Source: Ampelocalamus luodianensis
Lineage: Eukaryota; Streptophyta; Magnoliopsida; Poales; Poaceae
Direction of reading: 5' to 3'
Length of the DNA: 64,000 nucleotides
Assembly (NCBI GenBank): GCA_036346255.1
Contig: CM070617.1
Coordinates: forward strand, 9,093,501 to 9,157,500
Shown here: positions 36,792-47,565 of the stretch, one piece after another
Position numbering within the stretch: the first letter of the stretch is position 1
Layout of the letters: each line of letters opens with the position of its first letter
Notes under the pieces: model-generated
Database searches by the model: none
What the model was told of the DNA's origin: nothing
Seen by the model: the letters and a program-made list of their open reading frames with translations, nothing else
Program-made: the position numbers and the translations under genes

Positions 36792-38042
36792 ATGGCGTCA
36801 GAGAGGTATGTGAATCGTCCCCCCATGCTAGATGGTACTGATTTTGCTTTTTGGAAGTGTCGTATGCAAGCTTATATTGAGGCTCAAGGTAGTGATGTGT
36901 GGAATAAAGTTTCTAGACCTTATGTGGTTCCTGTTATTATTACTGATCTAAATAAAATTGATGTTGATTTAAATGCCCAAGCTCGTAACCTGTTATTTCA
37001 AGGGATTTCTCGCAAAGAATTTGATCGTGTAGCTCATATTAATTCTGCCCACTTAATATGGAAGACTCTTTGCGATTATCATGAGGGAACCACTAAAATT
37101 AAGAAAGTGCGTAAAAATCTTTATCAAAAAGAATATTCTGATTTTGCTATGAAGCCTGGTGAATCTATTGATGATCTTTTTGCTCGTTTTGAGAAAATAT
37201 TAAGTAATTTACGCGGTGTTAATGTTATCCCTACTGATGAAGATAATGCAACTAAAATTTTGAGATCTTTAGGTCCTGAGTGGTTGATGGTTGTTACAAC
37301 TATCGATCAAACTATCGATCTAGATACTTTAACAATGGATGATCTTTTCTCTAGATTGAAAACCTATGAGATGGAAGCTTTGCCATCTAAGATCGATAAA
37401 TCTTCATCTTTAGCACTTGTGACTAACCCCGTGCAGGCTGCTTCGTCGAGTTCTTTTTCTTTGTCTGTTTTGTCTTCTTTTTCAGATGAACAGTTTGAAC
37501 AGCTCCCTGAAGAAGACTTAGTGTTGATCTCCTCACGGGCATACAAGGCACTCAACAACATGAGGATGAAGAAGCGCGGTGGCGTCTCTCGTTCGATCAC
37601 GTGCTATGAGTGTGGCGAGCCAGGTCACATTAAGTCGGAGTGTCCTAAGCTCAAGGGTAAGGTGATCAAAGAAAACAAGAATTACCGTCGTCGGCCATCC
37701 AAGAACAACAACACCAAGGGTGGCAATTTCCGTCGTAAGCTGGCTGAAAAGATCATATCGGCTATAGAGCATCTTGATTTGAGTGATGTGGAATATGAGA
37801 GTTGCGACGACATCGACGACGTTGATGATCCTAAAGATAAGAAGAAAAACAACAACGACTTCACGGGTATGTGCTTCATGGCAAGAAACGACAACGACAA
37901 CGACGCTGACAGTGATCCCGATGAGGTAAGACCATCATATGATGAGCTTGAAGATGGTTTGATTAAACTTGCTATTGAATTAAAAAGACAAAAAGAAACC
38001 GAGAAAAATAATAGTCTTGTTGAAAGTCTAACTTCAAATTAA
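36792..38042 (+). CDS. Copia gag polyprotein (N-terminal part)
   Basis: A 416-residue frame starting ten bases after the primer-binding site. The N-terminus (MASERYVNRPPMLDGTDFAF) and the LWKTL..HEGTTKIK region match the gag capsid-like domain of plant Copia elements. A CCHC zinc knuckle lies at residues 271-284 (C-x2-C-x4-H-x4-C). An acidic Asp/Asn-rich stretch and a charged, coiled-coil-like end follow. The stop after LTSN is probably caused by a frameshift, because gag-like coding continues in another frame. The protein would package element RNA in virus-like particles. Confidence 0.85.
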   Translation: MASERYVNRPPMLDGTDFAFWKCRMQAYIEAQGSDVWNKVSRPYVVPVIITDLNKIDVDLNAQARNLLFQGISRKEFDRVAHINSAHLIWKTLCDYHEGTTKIKKVRKNLYQKEYSDFAMKPGESIDDLFARFEKILSNLRGVNVIPTDEDNATKILRSLGPEWLMVVTTIDQTIDLDTLTMDDLFSRLKTYEMEALPSKIDKSSSLALVTNPVQAASSSSFSLSVLSSFSDEQFEQLPEEDLVLISSRAYKALNNMRMKKRGGVSRSITCYECGEPGHIKSECPKLKGKVIKENKNYRRRPSKNNNTKGGNFRRKLAEKIISAIEHLDLSDVEYESCDDIDDVDDPKDKKKNNNDFTGMCFMARNDNDNDADSDPDEVRPSYDELEDGLIKLAIELKRQKETEKNNSLVESLTSN

Positions 38043-39083
38043 TCAACTTAGAGCTTCTATTCACGATGATGAATCTTGTGAGTCTTGCCAAGTTTTATTT
38101 TACGAATTGGAGCTAGGTCAATACATACTAAATTTGATGAGTTAAGACTAGTACATGACTCTGTGATGAAAAGTTAAAACTTGCATATGATGAAATTGAA
38201 AAACTCAAGTCTAGTTCTACTTGTTTAGAGTCAAGTATGTCAAATGCTCAAACTAAAACTTGCTCTAAGTGTGAATTGCTAGAAGCTAGACTCAATACTT
38301 CTCAGGAAACAATTCAACAGTTGCTTTATCATGAGATAGCTTCTTGCTCTAACTGTCCTAAACTTACAATAGAGATAGAAGCTTTGACTAGATAACTAAA
38401 TGATTTTGCTGAAAAAGAAAAGTTGGGTCAGTCTAGTGCTTCTAAGAAGATTGTGAATGAATCTGTCACATGCACTGTTTGTCCTACTCTAGCTAAAGAA
38501 ATTGAGTATTTGAAGGACACTTTAGAAAGATTTTCTTTTGGGAAGAAAATTTTGAATATGATTCTAGACAAATCAAAAGTGAGTGTTAAAAATCATGGTC
38601 TAGGATTTAATTTTGTTGAGCATACCAAGAATAATCCTCCTACAGTTGTTAAGGTCCTTGAACTCGGAAAATTTGAAGCAAAATCGAACTAAAACAAACG
38701 TGTTTAAATCTGCTGGTTTTGTGCAAAGCTCTTCTACTAATGGTGTAGGTGCTAGCTCATCATCTCAAAAGAATTCTAAGCGTGTTAAATTTCATTGCAC
38801 CTATTGTGATAGAGATGGGCACTTGCATGAATATTGCTTTAGGCGTGCTAAGAAAGAGAAAAAGGAAAGATTGAATACCTTAAGACAAAAGCGTGCATCT
38901 TCTTACATTGTTCCTAGAACTAATGCGAAAGCAAGGTTTTTAGAGAACTTTTATGATGATTTTAAATATGTTTCACATGCTGGTTTGGGTTATAATTCAA
39001 ATAATGTTTATCGACTTTACTGCATTTCAAGGGCAATTAGACAGCTTCTTTTGGCATTCGATCGCTCACGTACACATGTTTAG
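38043..39083 (+). pseudogene. Gag continuation, frameshifted
   Basis: Coding similarity resumes beyond the stop at 38042, with coiled-coil-type sequence (INQLRASIHDDESCESC), a nonsense TAA near 38394-38396 and another frame change near 38690. A second CCHC knuckle lies at 38796-38837 (CTYCDRDGHLHEYC). After the last frame ends at 39083 there is no protease, integrase or reverse transcriptase. Confidence 0.7.
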
Positions 39084-40508
39084 GTTCTAGTTTTGTTGCA
39101 CTGTTCATCGTATATCTCGATCTTTGGATTCCTAAATCTTATTTCACTAACTTGATCTTGTGAGACCGATGTTTCCTGTGATGTGATGTAAGAACAGCTG
39201 ACGAGGCTGGAGAACATGAGCTTGATTTGGTTCCAGTCTTTTACGTCATTACTTGATTGGAACACCTGATGGTTCTTCACTTTCTTTGATGGCTTCCAAG
39301 AGATTTCACTTTCTGAGAGACCATGTGGAAAAGGTGATGTTGCTCTACACCTTGTTAAGTTTGAATTTTGATTTGCTCTTTTGCAAAGAGAGTTGGGTGT
39401 GTTGCATCCTATGGGCTTATTGTGAGGGGGAGCTTGTGGTTTAACAATTCAGAAGCTTTGTTTATTATACTTGTCAAACAATTCTTCAAGTCCAAGCCAT
39501 TGAAATCAAATGAGTTGTAGAGCCTTCTTTATCATATTTATTCATGTCTTTGTGTAGTTTGTGTTCTTGATTGGTTATAATTAATTTGCTACATTAGAAC
39601 TAAAGCATGACATGGTGAAAACTTTGACTAGATTGATTAGTGTTATCACTTTGTGATGTCCATCGAAAAGGATGAGCTTGTTTGTGATTCTTATTTTAAA
39701 TCTTGGATTTGAAGCAAGTATGTCTCTCATTACAATCCTATTATGCTCACTCAATTTGGCATGTTACAATATAAAAAAATTGAGAAAGAAACAAATTGAA
39801 AAGATGTATGCTTCAAGTATGCCATACATGTCTATGTATTCAAAAGAAGAAAAAAAAATGCACACAAAAGTGCTCCAACGAAAAGAAGTATGCTTCAAGC
39901 ATGCCATCAGTGAAAAGAAGTATGCTGCAAGCATGCCACATGCAAAGAAGAATTGAAAGTGGAGCAATAGGTTGTTACATAAGACTGATAGCTCTTCTAG
40001 ATTTAAAGTTTGCCTCACTGTTAGGCTTTAACTTTTCATGATGATATCTCTTTGTGGTGTTTATAATATGTTTAGTCATTGTTGAGATGCTTGTCATAAA
40101 TTTAAATTGCTTAATCATTCTAAAAGACTTGTCTTGACTTTTCTATATGGTATATGATTTTATATGATCCAGATAGCTCTACTCAAAAAGATGGCTTGGT
40201 TAATTTACTAAATCAGTGCAAAATGACTTGGATAATCTACAAAGCTTCTTGATTCTTACTCTCCTTGCTCCTTTTTGGAATTATTCTTTCTCTGAAGTTC
40301 TTGATGATTACATTGCCAAAGGGGGAGAAAAATAAGAGAAATTTGCTTCGCTTCCCTTGTGTTGAGGGGAGTTTTGACTCCTTATGTTGAGGGGAGCTTT
40401 TACAGTTTTGGCTTTTCGGCTTCAGTTCTTCACTTATATCTGTTTTGAAGCTTCTCCATTTTCCTATTACTCATTATGCAATCTTGAAATATTGTCAATG
40501 TATTCATC
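39084..40508 (+). other. Non-coding 3' internal region of gag-only Copia element
   Basis: AT-rich sequence between the gag remnant and the polypurine tract. Short repeated AAGTATGC(T)TCAAGCATGCCA units occur at about 39808-39950. No pol domains detected in any frame. Confidence 0.6.
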
Positions 40509-40519
40509 AAGGGGGAGAT

Positions 40520-41641
40520 TGTTAGACCATGTGGCTAGGTCTAGTATATTTTAGTGATGAATAATTGACAATATTAAATCTGATGTTATTTGAGGTGTGT
40601 TACGTGTGTGGACTTATGTCGGTCAAGTTGGGAAGAACTTGTGCCAGGAAAATATGTTGTTTTGGTCTTTGCATGTGCAGGGTAACTCGGAGGCGATCGT
40701 GGTCTACGGCGGTGACCGGGAGATGACTTGGTGCGAAGTCATGGTCCAGAGGGTCGAGGATGCTGGAGGAGACGGTCGGGCCGAGTTGGGGCGCGTGGAG
40801 GTCAAAGCTGGATGATGTGTGGTGGAGCTACGATGTGTAGTTCGGAAGCTACGACACGTGGTAATTTTGGGGTGTCCAAAATTATTTATATAATCTGGTG
40901 TAAAAACCCACGTATTGGGCCGTACATGGTTAATTAAGTGCTAATGCTAGAAGGCCCGTTAGGGGATTTAGGGTTTAGGATGTATAAGTGTCAGCAGCGG
41001 TACGTAATGAGGTGGGAGCACATAAGAAAAGGAGAGGAAGTGCTGGCGGCGGCGGGGGACGGGCGCATATTTTGGATGCTACAGCAGAGAAAAGGTTTGG
41101 AGAGGAGAGGTGATTAGGCTTCTTGGCTGTTTGTGTCTTGAATAGCTTGAACTAGAAAATACTTTTGGGCATGTATCTTTGACCATGAGTTAAATGAGTA
41201 GTTGATACTTCCTGTTGGTTCTTTTGTCTGCCGTGATTTTGTTGGTGCCGTGAGAGAAGCGATTGCGGCTGTGCACGTATGCTCGCGGTGACTTGCCGTC
41301 GCATTTGTGTTAGCAGCAGCTGCTGTGTCTTGCGCACGTGACAAGCTTTGATTTTCAGCAGAAAGAAGAACGGCCAAAAGCGAAGCGTTAGTTTTTTAAT
41401 CTGCTACAGTAACATGTACCGTAGCTACAGTAAGAAATGCCGGTTGTTACAGTACACATTACTGCTACAGTACACACTATTGCTACAGTATAGAATATTT
41501 TTCCCTGTTCTGCCTTTTTGTTTTTGCTTTCTCATTGTTTTTGCAGGTTAGAAAAATCAAAAGAAAGTCGATCAGTGGGAAAAGGTTTTACTGCGAATTA
41601 CAATCATTCACCCCCCTCTGATTGTCATTAACGATCCTACA
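40520..41641 (+). repeat. 3' LTR of gag-only Copia element (1,122 bp)
   Basis: Partner of 35641-36768. It carries several TGCTACAGTA / CTACAGTA motifs between about 41400 and 41485. The ATATC duplication follows. Confidence 0.9.
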
Positions 41642-42035
41642 ATATCTATGGGTCAAATATATAAGCATGCTCTGGATACATCTAATGAATTCGGGCCAAC
41701 ATTTTAGCTTCTTGAATGAAATTAGCAGTTTGGATGATGCAATTCAGAGATCAAAACACAAGCAATTTCCTGGTTGTTTCTCCCCTCCCATTATGTTCAT
41801 TACAATTGTCAGGTACACTGTACACAAGAAAACCGAGGATATTGAACATACTGCTATAAGACATAGTGTCATGAACAAACGCAACAAGTATGGCATATAG
41901 AAAAAGGAAACCGATACGGGGATCATCATAAAGACATCAAGTGATCTCTCTTTGGTTGACCACTAGCATCGCCCTCGAGAGCTAAGTAAAGTAGATGTCT
42001 GAATGACTGAATATTTGGGGTTATTCCTTCCTTAC

Positions 42036-42370
42036 CGGATTCTCGCTGATTCATAAATCGGGGGAGGCGTGATGAGTACAGTAGCAGTAGAAGGCCATGT
42101 CTCCTGCGAAGGACCAAACCACAAATAGATAAGCAAACACATATAGCTGAGCATTACACCGCGAAAGTCAAGTCACGAACACTGCAAATTTTCCCTGTTC
42201 CATAAGAGTATGGCCTAGCTAGGCCGCAACCTTGAAGTAGGCGCAGATGGCGCGGAGGTCGCTCTGGTACTCCTCAAGCGGCACGTGCTGGTGCGCCTGC
42301 ACCTGGTCGGGCAGGTTCGCATCGTTGGCTGGGCGGCATCGCTCCTGCAGCCCGGTGGTGATCGCGGCAT
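42036..42370 (-). pseudogene. GDSL esterase pseudogene, 5' exons
   Basis: Exon 42036-42103 (acceptor CAG at 42104-42106, donor GTAAG at 42031-42035, both inverted) and exon 42231 to about 42370 (donor GTTGC at 42226-42230). The left edge of the upstream exon is degenerate: similarity stops before AND and no GDS-motif exon follows up to 42899. Confidence 0.82.
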
Positions 42371-42896
42371 GCCGGCATGCAGGTTTTGATGAGGATTTTT
42401 TTTTCTTCCTTTCTATCCCTTTTTTTTTTCTTCGGATTTACACGATGGTTTTGTTACTGGTTGTGTTTGGGATTTTTGATGGTCTCCTTATAAACCGAGA
42501 GAAATAATAGATTGTTTGGGATTTAGGCTCATGAATGTTCATGTGTTGTCTGAATCTGAATTTGAGTGCTCATGAGCTATAATTCGGCGTACCGAAATAC
42601 CGGTTTAACTGTCGAATTAATTCGGTTAATTAGGTTTAGTTTTTATTTTAGCTCGGTTAATTCAGTGGCAACCTTTCAAAAGCCAAAATATTTTATTTTA
42701 CCGAATAAAACGACCGATTTTAGTCCACCTCTAGCCTAGGCACGAATGCTTAGCTTGAAGAACTAATATCATTGGATTTTTGAAGGGCAAACATCAAATT
42801 GTACTCCTGTCGAGCTAGAACCATTTTGAAAACTTCGATGTCTAGAGTCAAACAAAATTAGGCTAAACTAGGCTAGCTACCGTGCAAGTGTGGAGT
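42371..42896. other. No gene recognised; 5' end of GDSL gene expected but absent
   Basis: A T-rich stretch and a segment rich in CGGTTAATT / ACCG motifs at 42580-42720, which may be a degraded hAT-type MITE. The missing first GDSL exon is not here. Confidence 0.4.
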
Positions 42897-43390
42897 TTGC
42901 ACTACTATAAAAAGGCTAATACTGGACGCCTCATCACAGACGGTTGGCCAAAACCGTCTGTATTACATGAAATCACAGACGGTTTTGGTTTAGAGACCGT
43001 CTGTGTAAATAGATGTGCTAAAAACCGTCTGTGAAGAGAAAATATCACAGATGGTTCGTAAAAATAACCGTCTGTGAAGTAAACCATTATCACAGACGGT
43101 TTGTAACAAACAACCGTCTGTAAAACTTACAAGATGGTTCTTTTAACTAACCGTCTGTGATAATGGTATACTTCACATACGGTTTTTTATCAGAACCGTC
43201 TGTGATAGTTAAATATTTTGATTCATGCGCGTTATGCATGCGTCTCTTCGTCTCCCGCGCCGACGGACGCCGAATGTGTCTCTTCGTCTCGTGCGCCGAC
43301 GTAAATGTGTCTCTTTGACGTTTTAATTATAAGAGTGATATATTATCGCGCGCCATGGTGATCACGCATGGTATTGATCAATAGCACAAC

Positions 43391-44356
43391 ATGGTGAGCA
43401 CGCGGAGCATGACGGCGAGGACCAAGCGAGCGAGGAGGTCGGCAATCGCTGTCCTTGATCTTCCTGACGAGGTCGTCGTCCACATCGTCGGCCTCGTGGC
43501 CGCGAGCTCTCCTCGGCCCATGGCTGATCTCTGCAGCCTACGAGCCACGTTAATGATCTGTTCTTTTGTTTTTGGTATAGGTGATCGATCTGGTTATAGT
43601 CAGTTTGTCAAGATGACTATAGCATACAAAACCAAAAAGTCGTATCATGATACGACGCGAAAAATAAAATCTCGTGACGATTTCGTTTTGTGTCCAATAT
43701 ATCCAGTAATTAATTCTTGTATTAAGATTCTATATATCATCTTAAATTTTAGTTGCAAGGCCATGTACAAGGCGTCCAAAGCGCGCGCCGTGTGGATGCG
43801 CGTGGCACTGGAGCGGGAGGAGGCGATGAAGTGGCAGGACAACGAGCGCTACCTCACCGTTATTAACCACCTGGCCGGCGCCGGCAACCCGGAGGCCTAC
43901 TTCATTGTCGGCCTCGCGCTTGTCTTCGCGCCCCAAGACATGCAGCGCGGCCTCGTGTTCCTTGAACGGGCGGCCGACGTCGTCGCTGGCCACAAGGCCG
44001 CGGCCTACGTGTTCGGCCTCCTCCTCTACGGCAAGCGAGACGCGCGGCGTTGGGAAGTAGTACATCGAGCGGTCGGCGGCCGCCGCGCCAGTGTGCGAGC
44101 GGCCAAGAGGACCAACCGGGAGTGCAGGCGGTGCCAGAGGCTCGCCGTGGACATAATCCAAGCGGCGGCGTGGGGGAGGATGGCCGGGCCGCCGCTGGGT
44201 CGGGTGTGGGCGCTGTCGGAGGACGGCCATCGGTGCACGAGCACCGACTGCGGCGTGTCAGGGTAGGACGACTACGCCGTCTTCTGCAGCGATGACTGCA
44301 GGATTAGGCATGAGCACGCCAAATTCTTTGCAGAGGTGTTGGACTACTTGCCGTAA
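43391..44356 (+). pseudogene. F-box protein gene captured by CACTA element
   Basis: MVSTRSMTARTKRARRSAIA is followed by an F-box (LDLPDEVVVHIVGLVAASS...LCSLRATCKAMYK). Next comes a helical repeat-like region (HLAGAGNPEAYFIVGLALVF, LVFLERAADVVAGHKAAAY) and a Cys-rich zinc-finger-like end (RECRRCQRL, STDCG, CSDDC), the layout of plant At1g67623/At2g35280-like F-box proteins, which recruit substrates to SCF ubiquitin ligases. An intron, 43549-43752 (GT...TTTTAG), restores ATCKAMYK when removed. It is 204 bp with no in-frame stop, so the unspliced frame also stays open. TAG at 44264-44266 stands where W is expected; the older frame continues to TAA at 44354-44356. A local frame change near 44050 is likely. 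The intron rules out capture of a processed copy. Confidence 0.75.
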
Positions 44357-44782
44357 AATTAGCTGTTTTATGTATATATATGTTATAATTTGCATTTATC
44401 TATATCAGAATGTGTCAAATGTTCTGAATTTTCAATTTGCATTTATGTATTTATCACAGAGTACTTCCAAACGAGAGAGAACTTCTCTTTATACGCTATG
44501 TTGTTCTGCACCATCAATGATATATCATAAGATTAAATCTTAACCTAAAGCAACTCCCCAAAAGAAAATAGAAATAAAAACTTATGATCATCATCTGGAA
44601 CCAATTTATTCAAATACTAGAATAATTATCATGAATTAATATAATTTTTACCAATTTTTTGAAACTATATTTCACCTACAGAAAATTTAAACTTAATATA
44701 ATGACCTATTCTAGGTTTGAATATAAAGTATACAAATTAAATCATGAAAAATAAGATTATCTCTTTCTAAAATAGACAAGAT

Positions 44783-44900
44783 GATGACGGTTCTATTATG
44801 GGACCGTCTGTGATACGTATCACAGACGGTTCTATTATGGCCTCGTATGTGATATGAGACCATATCACAGACGGTTCTATTATGGACCCGTCTGTGATAT
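44783..44900. repeat. Internal cluster of CACTA subterminal repeats
   Basis: Four or more copies of ACAGACGGTTCTATTATGG / GACCGTCTGTGATA in the middle of the element, directly before a TATA-like TTTATTAATAGG and a GC-rich segment resembling a transcript leader. Confidence 0.75.
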
Positions 44901-45029
44901 ACCTTTATTAATAGGAGCCCGCGCGCTAGGGTTTGCGCCCTAACTCGTCACTCCCCAGCGTGTGCTAGGGTTCGGGACTTTGACCGGGCTCTCGCATCGC
45001 GACTCCCCCGCCGTCGATTCGACCTCGCC

Positions 45030-45206
45030 ACCATCTCCATCGCCGAATCGAGCTCGCCCCGCCATCTCCCCCGCCGAATCGAGCTCGCCCCGCCATCTAC
45101 GCCGCTGAATCGAGCTCGCCGCCATCTCCCTCGCCGAATCGAGCTCGCCCCGCCATCTCCTAAGCTAAATCGAGCTCGCCCCGCCATCTACGCTGCCGAA
45201 TCGAGG
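45030..45206. repeat. Minisatellite, about 28-36 bp units
   Basis: About six units of CGCCGAATCGAGCTCGCCCC plus GCCATCT, with small substitutions, inside the CACTA element. Confidence 0.8.
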
Positions 45207-45457
45207 TACGCCGCTCCCCTCTGCTCCCTCGGCTACCTCACCTCGGCCAGATCTGCCTCTCTCCCCTAGATGTGGGTTGTGCTGGTGGTGGCAGGTGTTT
45301 GCCGCCGTTGCCGCGTCGTGTCTGCACTGGATCATGATTTCTTTATTTACCATGGACGTCTAAGAAATCTACTAAGCAGCATGAGGAGGATGAGACAACA
45401 TGCAGCCAAGGACATCCTGCCTGTGCGGACTGCTTCATCAGCGTGAATTGATGCATT

Positions 45458-45820
45458 GAGCTGTTAGATTACCTGCTGTTATGTATTATGTATAGATTAA
45501 TTGTGCCTTGAGCTGTTAGATTACCTGCTGTTATGTATTGTGTATAGATTGTGCCCTTGGGTGGTACTTCTATGATGAATTGATGTCACAAATGCAATTG
45601 GATGTGGCATTGTGTATAGATTAATTGTGCCTTGAGCTGTTAGATTACCTGTTGTTATGTATTGTGTATAGATTGTGCCTTTGGATGATACTTCTATGAT
45701 GAATAGATGTCACAAATGCAATTAGATGTGATATTGTGTATGGATTAATTGTGCCTTGAGCTGTTAGATTACCTGCTGTTATGTATTGTGTATAGATTGT
45801 GCCATCGGATGATACTTTAT
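45458..45820. repeat. 124-bp tandem repeat
   Basis: GAGCTGTTAGATTACCTG starts at 45458, 45510, 45634 and 45758. The last three starts are 124 bp apart; the first unit is a short 52-bp version. Lies inside the CACTA element. Confidence 0.82.
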
Positions 45821-45836
45821 AATGGATTCTAATCTC

Positions 45837-46310
45837 TTCTCTATAAAGTCTCTAAGCAGTGTCTGCTTATGCCTTTAAAACCGGCATCACATATATATTA
45901 TGTATATATTGTTCGTAGTCCCTCAGCCACTTTCGGGGGGTCATCCACGCAGCATGAGGAGGATAAGACAGCAGCCACAGACAACTTCATCGAACCACTG
46001 CAAGTTCAAGAAGCATGCCTGCCGAGAGAGCGTCAGGACATCCAATTACTTGGATGTTGTCGACAGGTAATTGGACGTCGTTGTGTTTAGAAAGTGACGT
46101 GGACGCACAACTACTCCGGTGGTATCGACCACGTTACTTTACGAACACGCGGCGTCCAATTACACATCGACAACATCCGGTAATTGGATGTCCCGGCGCT
46201 CTCTTGGCGACCATGCTTCTTGAACTTGCAGGCTCGATGAAGTTGTCCGTGGTCTTTGTCTCATCTCCTTATGTTGCATGCACGACCCTCAAAAGTAGCC
46301 GAGGACTACG

Positions 46311-46383
<73 letters not shown>

Positions 46384-46432
46384 ATGATGCAGTTTTAAAG
46401 GCACAAGCGACCCATGTGTAGACTTTATAGAG
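45837..46432. repeat. Long imperfect inverted repeat with (TA)n
   Basis: The left arm from CTCTATAAAGTCT and the right arm ending AGACTTTATAGAG pair over roughly 270 bp. Internal landmarks match in inverse: GCCTTTAAAA, TTGTTCGTAGTCC, GACAACTTCATCGA, AAGTTCAAGAAGCATG, GACATCCAATTAC. The centre is near 46110. The right arm holds a (TA)n tract of about 60 bp (46315-46377) where the left arm has a few TA units. Confidence 0.8.
46315..46377. repeat. (TA)n microsatellite
   Basis: About 31 uninterrupted TA units, inside the right arm of the CACTA-borne inverted repeat. Confidence 0.95.
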
Positions 46433-46625
46433 AAAAACCACCACAGACGGTTTCAGCTACAAACCGTCTATAGATAAAAGTCATCACAGACGGTTTCACA
46501 TACAAACCGTCCGTAGAGAAAAATCATCACAGACGGTTTCATACACAAACCGTCTGTGATAGCACGAAACCGTCTGTGATGGCGTTTTTTAACCGTCTGT
46601 GAAGACTATTTCTGTAGTAGTGTTG

Positions 46626-47565
46626 GCAGCCTCATTGTTTCCAAACAAGCCTTATTTTCATGGAGAAAACTCCTTTTTTCATTTTATATAAATATGAAAA
46701 ATAGCGAAAACAACTTTTTGTTGCAATCATCCAACATTTTAGGCAGGGATAACCCTTACAACCACACGTCAGCTCTTCCAAACCAGTTCCTAAAGGATTT
46801 TAAAACTTTTTTGGGATCCATTTGTATCAGATGTAACACGCCGGATTAGTGTTTACATAAACAACAGTCTTTGCTGTAAATATTGAGCACATTACGTAGG
46901 TATAACCCTCAAAACCACACGGTAGCTCTTCCAAACAAGTTACTAAAAGTACTTCTAAACTTTTGGCGCACATTTTTATCAGATGCGACAATGCCGGGGT
47001 GGCGCTTTGCAAACAACGAAGTTGGCTGTAGATATTGAGTACTTTTGGGTTTGTTTCACTCAAAAGATAAAACTACGTAAAAAAACCATGACACCGGGGT
47101 TTAGTATCATCTGTAAAATATATATGGTCGCCGTTCAATAAACGGTTTCTCGTATTAGCAATGTTTTGTTTCCAAAAGGGTTTTGTTTTGATGTTGAGTG
47201 ACAATTTCACTTCCACTAACAAGATCTAACCACAATGGCCTCATACATAGTAACATGTTGACGGTTTATTTACTTCCAAACACATCATCGAAGCTTCCTA
47301 CTCTAAAATCCAAAAAAATCATAATGAAAATGGATAGATATGATTCGAAGTGACAAATTCTTCTACTCGTAATAAGTACGCTTAACAAACCTCACAATAG
47401 TAGTTAACTAACAATGAGAATAACCTTATCTATATCGTCATTTCTACCAATTATTAACTCTAATAATAATAAGTGCTATTAACACGACCTCGCAACCGTC
47501 GATAAAATAGAATCCGACGGTTATTTCAGTTAACCGTTATACGATCAAATTCTACGCACCAGTTT
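46626..47565. other. Intergenic with diverged 153-bp duplication
   Basis: No gene. Segment 46741-46893 is repeated, diverged, at 46899-47043 (landmarks: AACCACACG, AGCTCTTCCAAAC, TATCAGATG, TATTGAG). Confidence 0.5.

Larger units (their letters stand above)
35641..41641 (+). mobile_element. Non-autonomous Copia-like LTR element, gag only (6.0 kb)
   Basis: LTRs 35641-36768 and 40520-41641, both TGTTAGACCATG...GATCCTACA. Perfect duplication ATATC at 35636-35640 and 41642-41646. The primer-binding site TGGTATCAGAGC (36771-36782) matches initiator tRNA-Met, and a purine tract AAGGGGGAGA (40509-40518) precedes the 3' LTR. The interior holds a gag frame and a gag-like continuation but no protease, integrase or polymerase, so it depends on a partner element. 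It sits in an intron of the GDSL pseudogene, opposite in orientation to that gene. Confidence 0.9.
30747..42370 (-). pseudogene. GDSL esterase (isoamyl-acetate-hydrolysing type) pseudogene, split by retrotransposons
   Basis: Exons run right to left and keep consensus splice sites and matching phases. Exon at 42231 to about 42370 includes ANDANLPDQVQAHQHVPLEEY. Exon 42036-42103 includes WPSTATVLITPPPIYE. The next exon is split into 35362-35393 and 31886-32026 and includes RTNESAGTYVQACIAVAKEW and IWTKMQHFPDWQ. The last exon runs from 30904 and includes DGLHFAPLGNKILFEEVL. These are the block III and block V regions of SGNH/GDSL hydrolases; the catalytic Asp-His pair of DGLH remains. Lesions: no first exon with the nucleophile GDS motif was found; the block III glycine before AND reads proline; a 3,335-bp LTR interrupts an exon; and the last exon has a frameshift giving a stop at 30787-30789, while the older frame continues to a stop at 30747-30749. 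Intact homologues hydrolyse small esters. Confidence 0.87.
42900..46622. mobile_element. CACTA transposon carrying host sequence (Pack-CACTA type, 3.7 kb)
   Basis: Ends CACTACTATAAAAA and TTTCTGTAGTAGTG (inverted: CACTACTACAGAAA), flanked by a 3-bp duplication TTG (42897-42899, 46623-46625). Many subterminal repeats of TCACAGACGGTT in both orientations occur at 42935-43205 and 46440-46610, with an additional internal cluster at 44783-44900. No TNP transposase frame is visible, so it is non-autonomous. Cargo: an F-box gene, a minisatellite, a 124-bp tandem repeat and a long inverted repeat. Confidence 0.9.
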
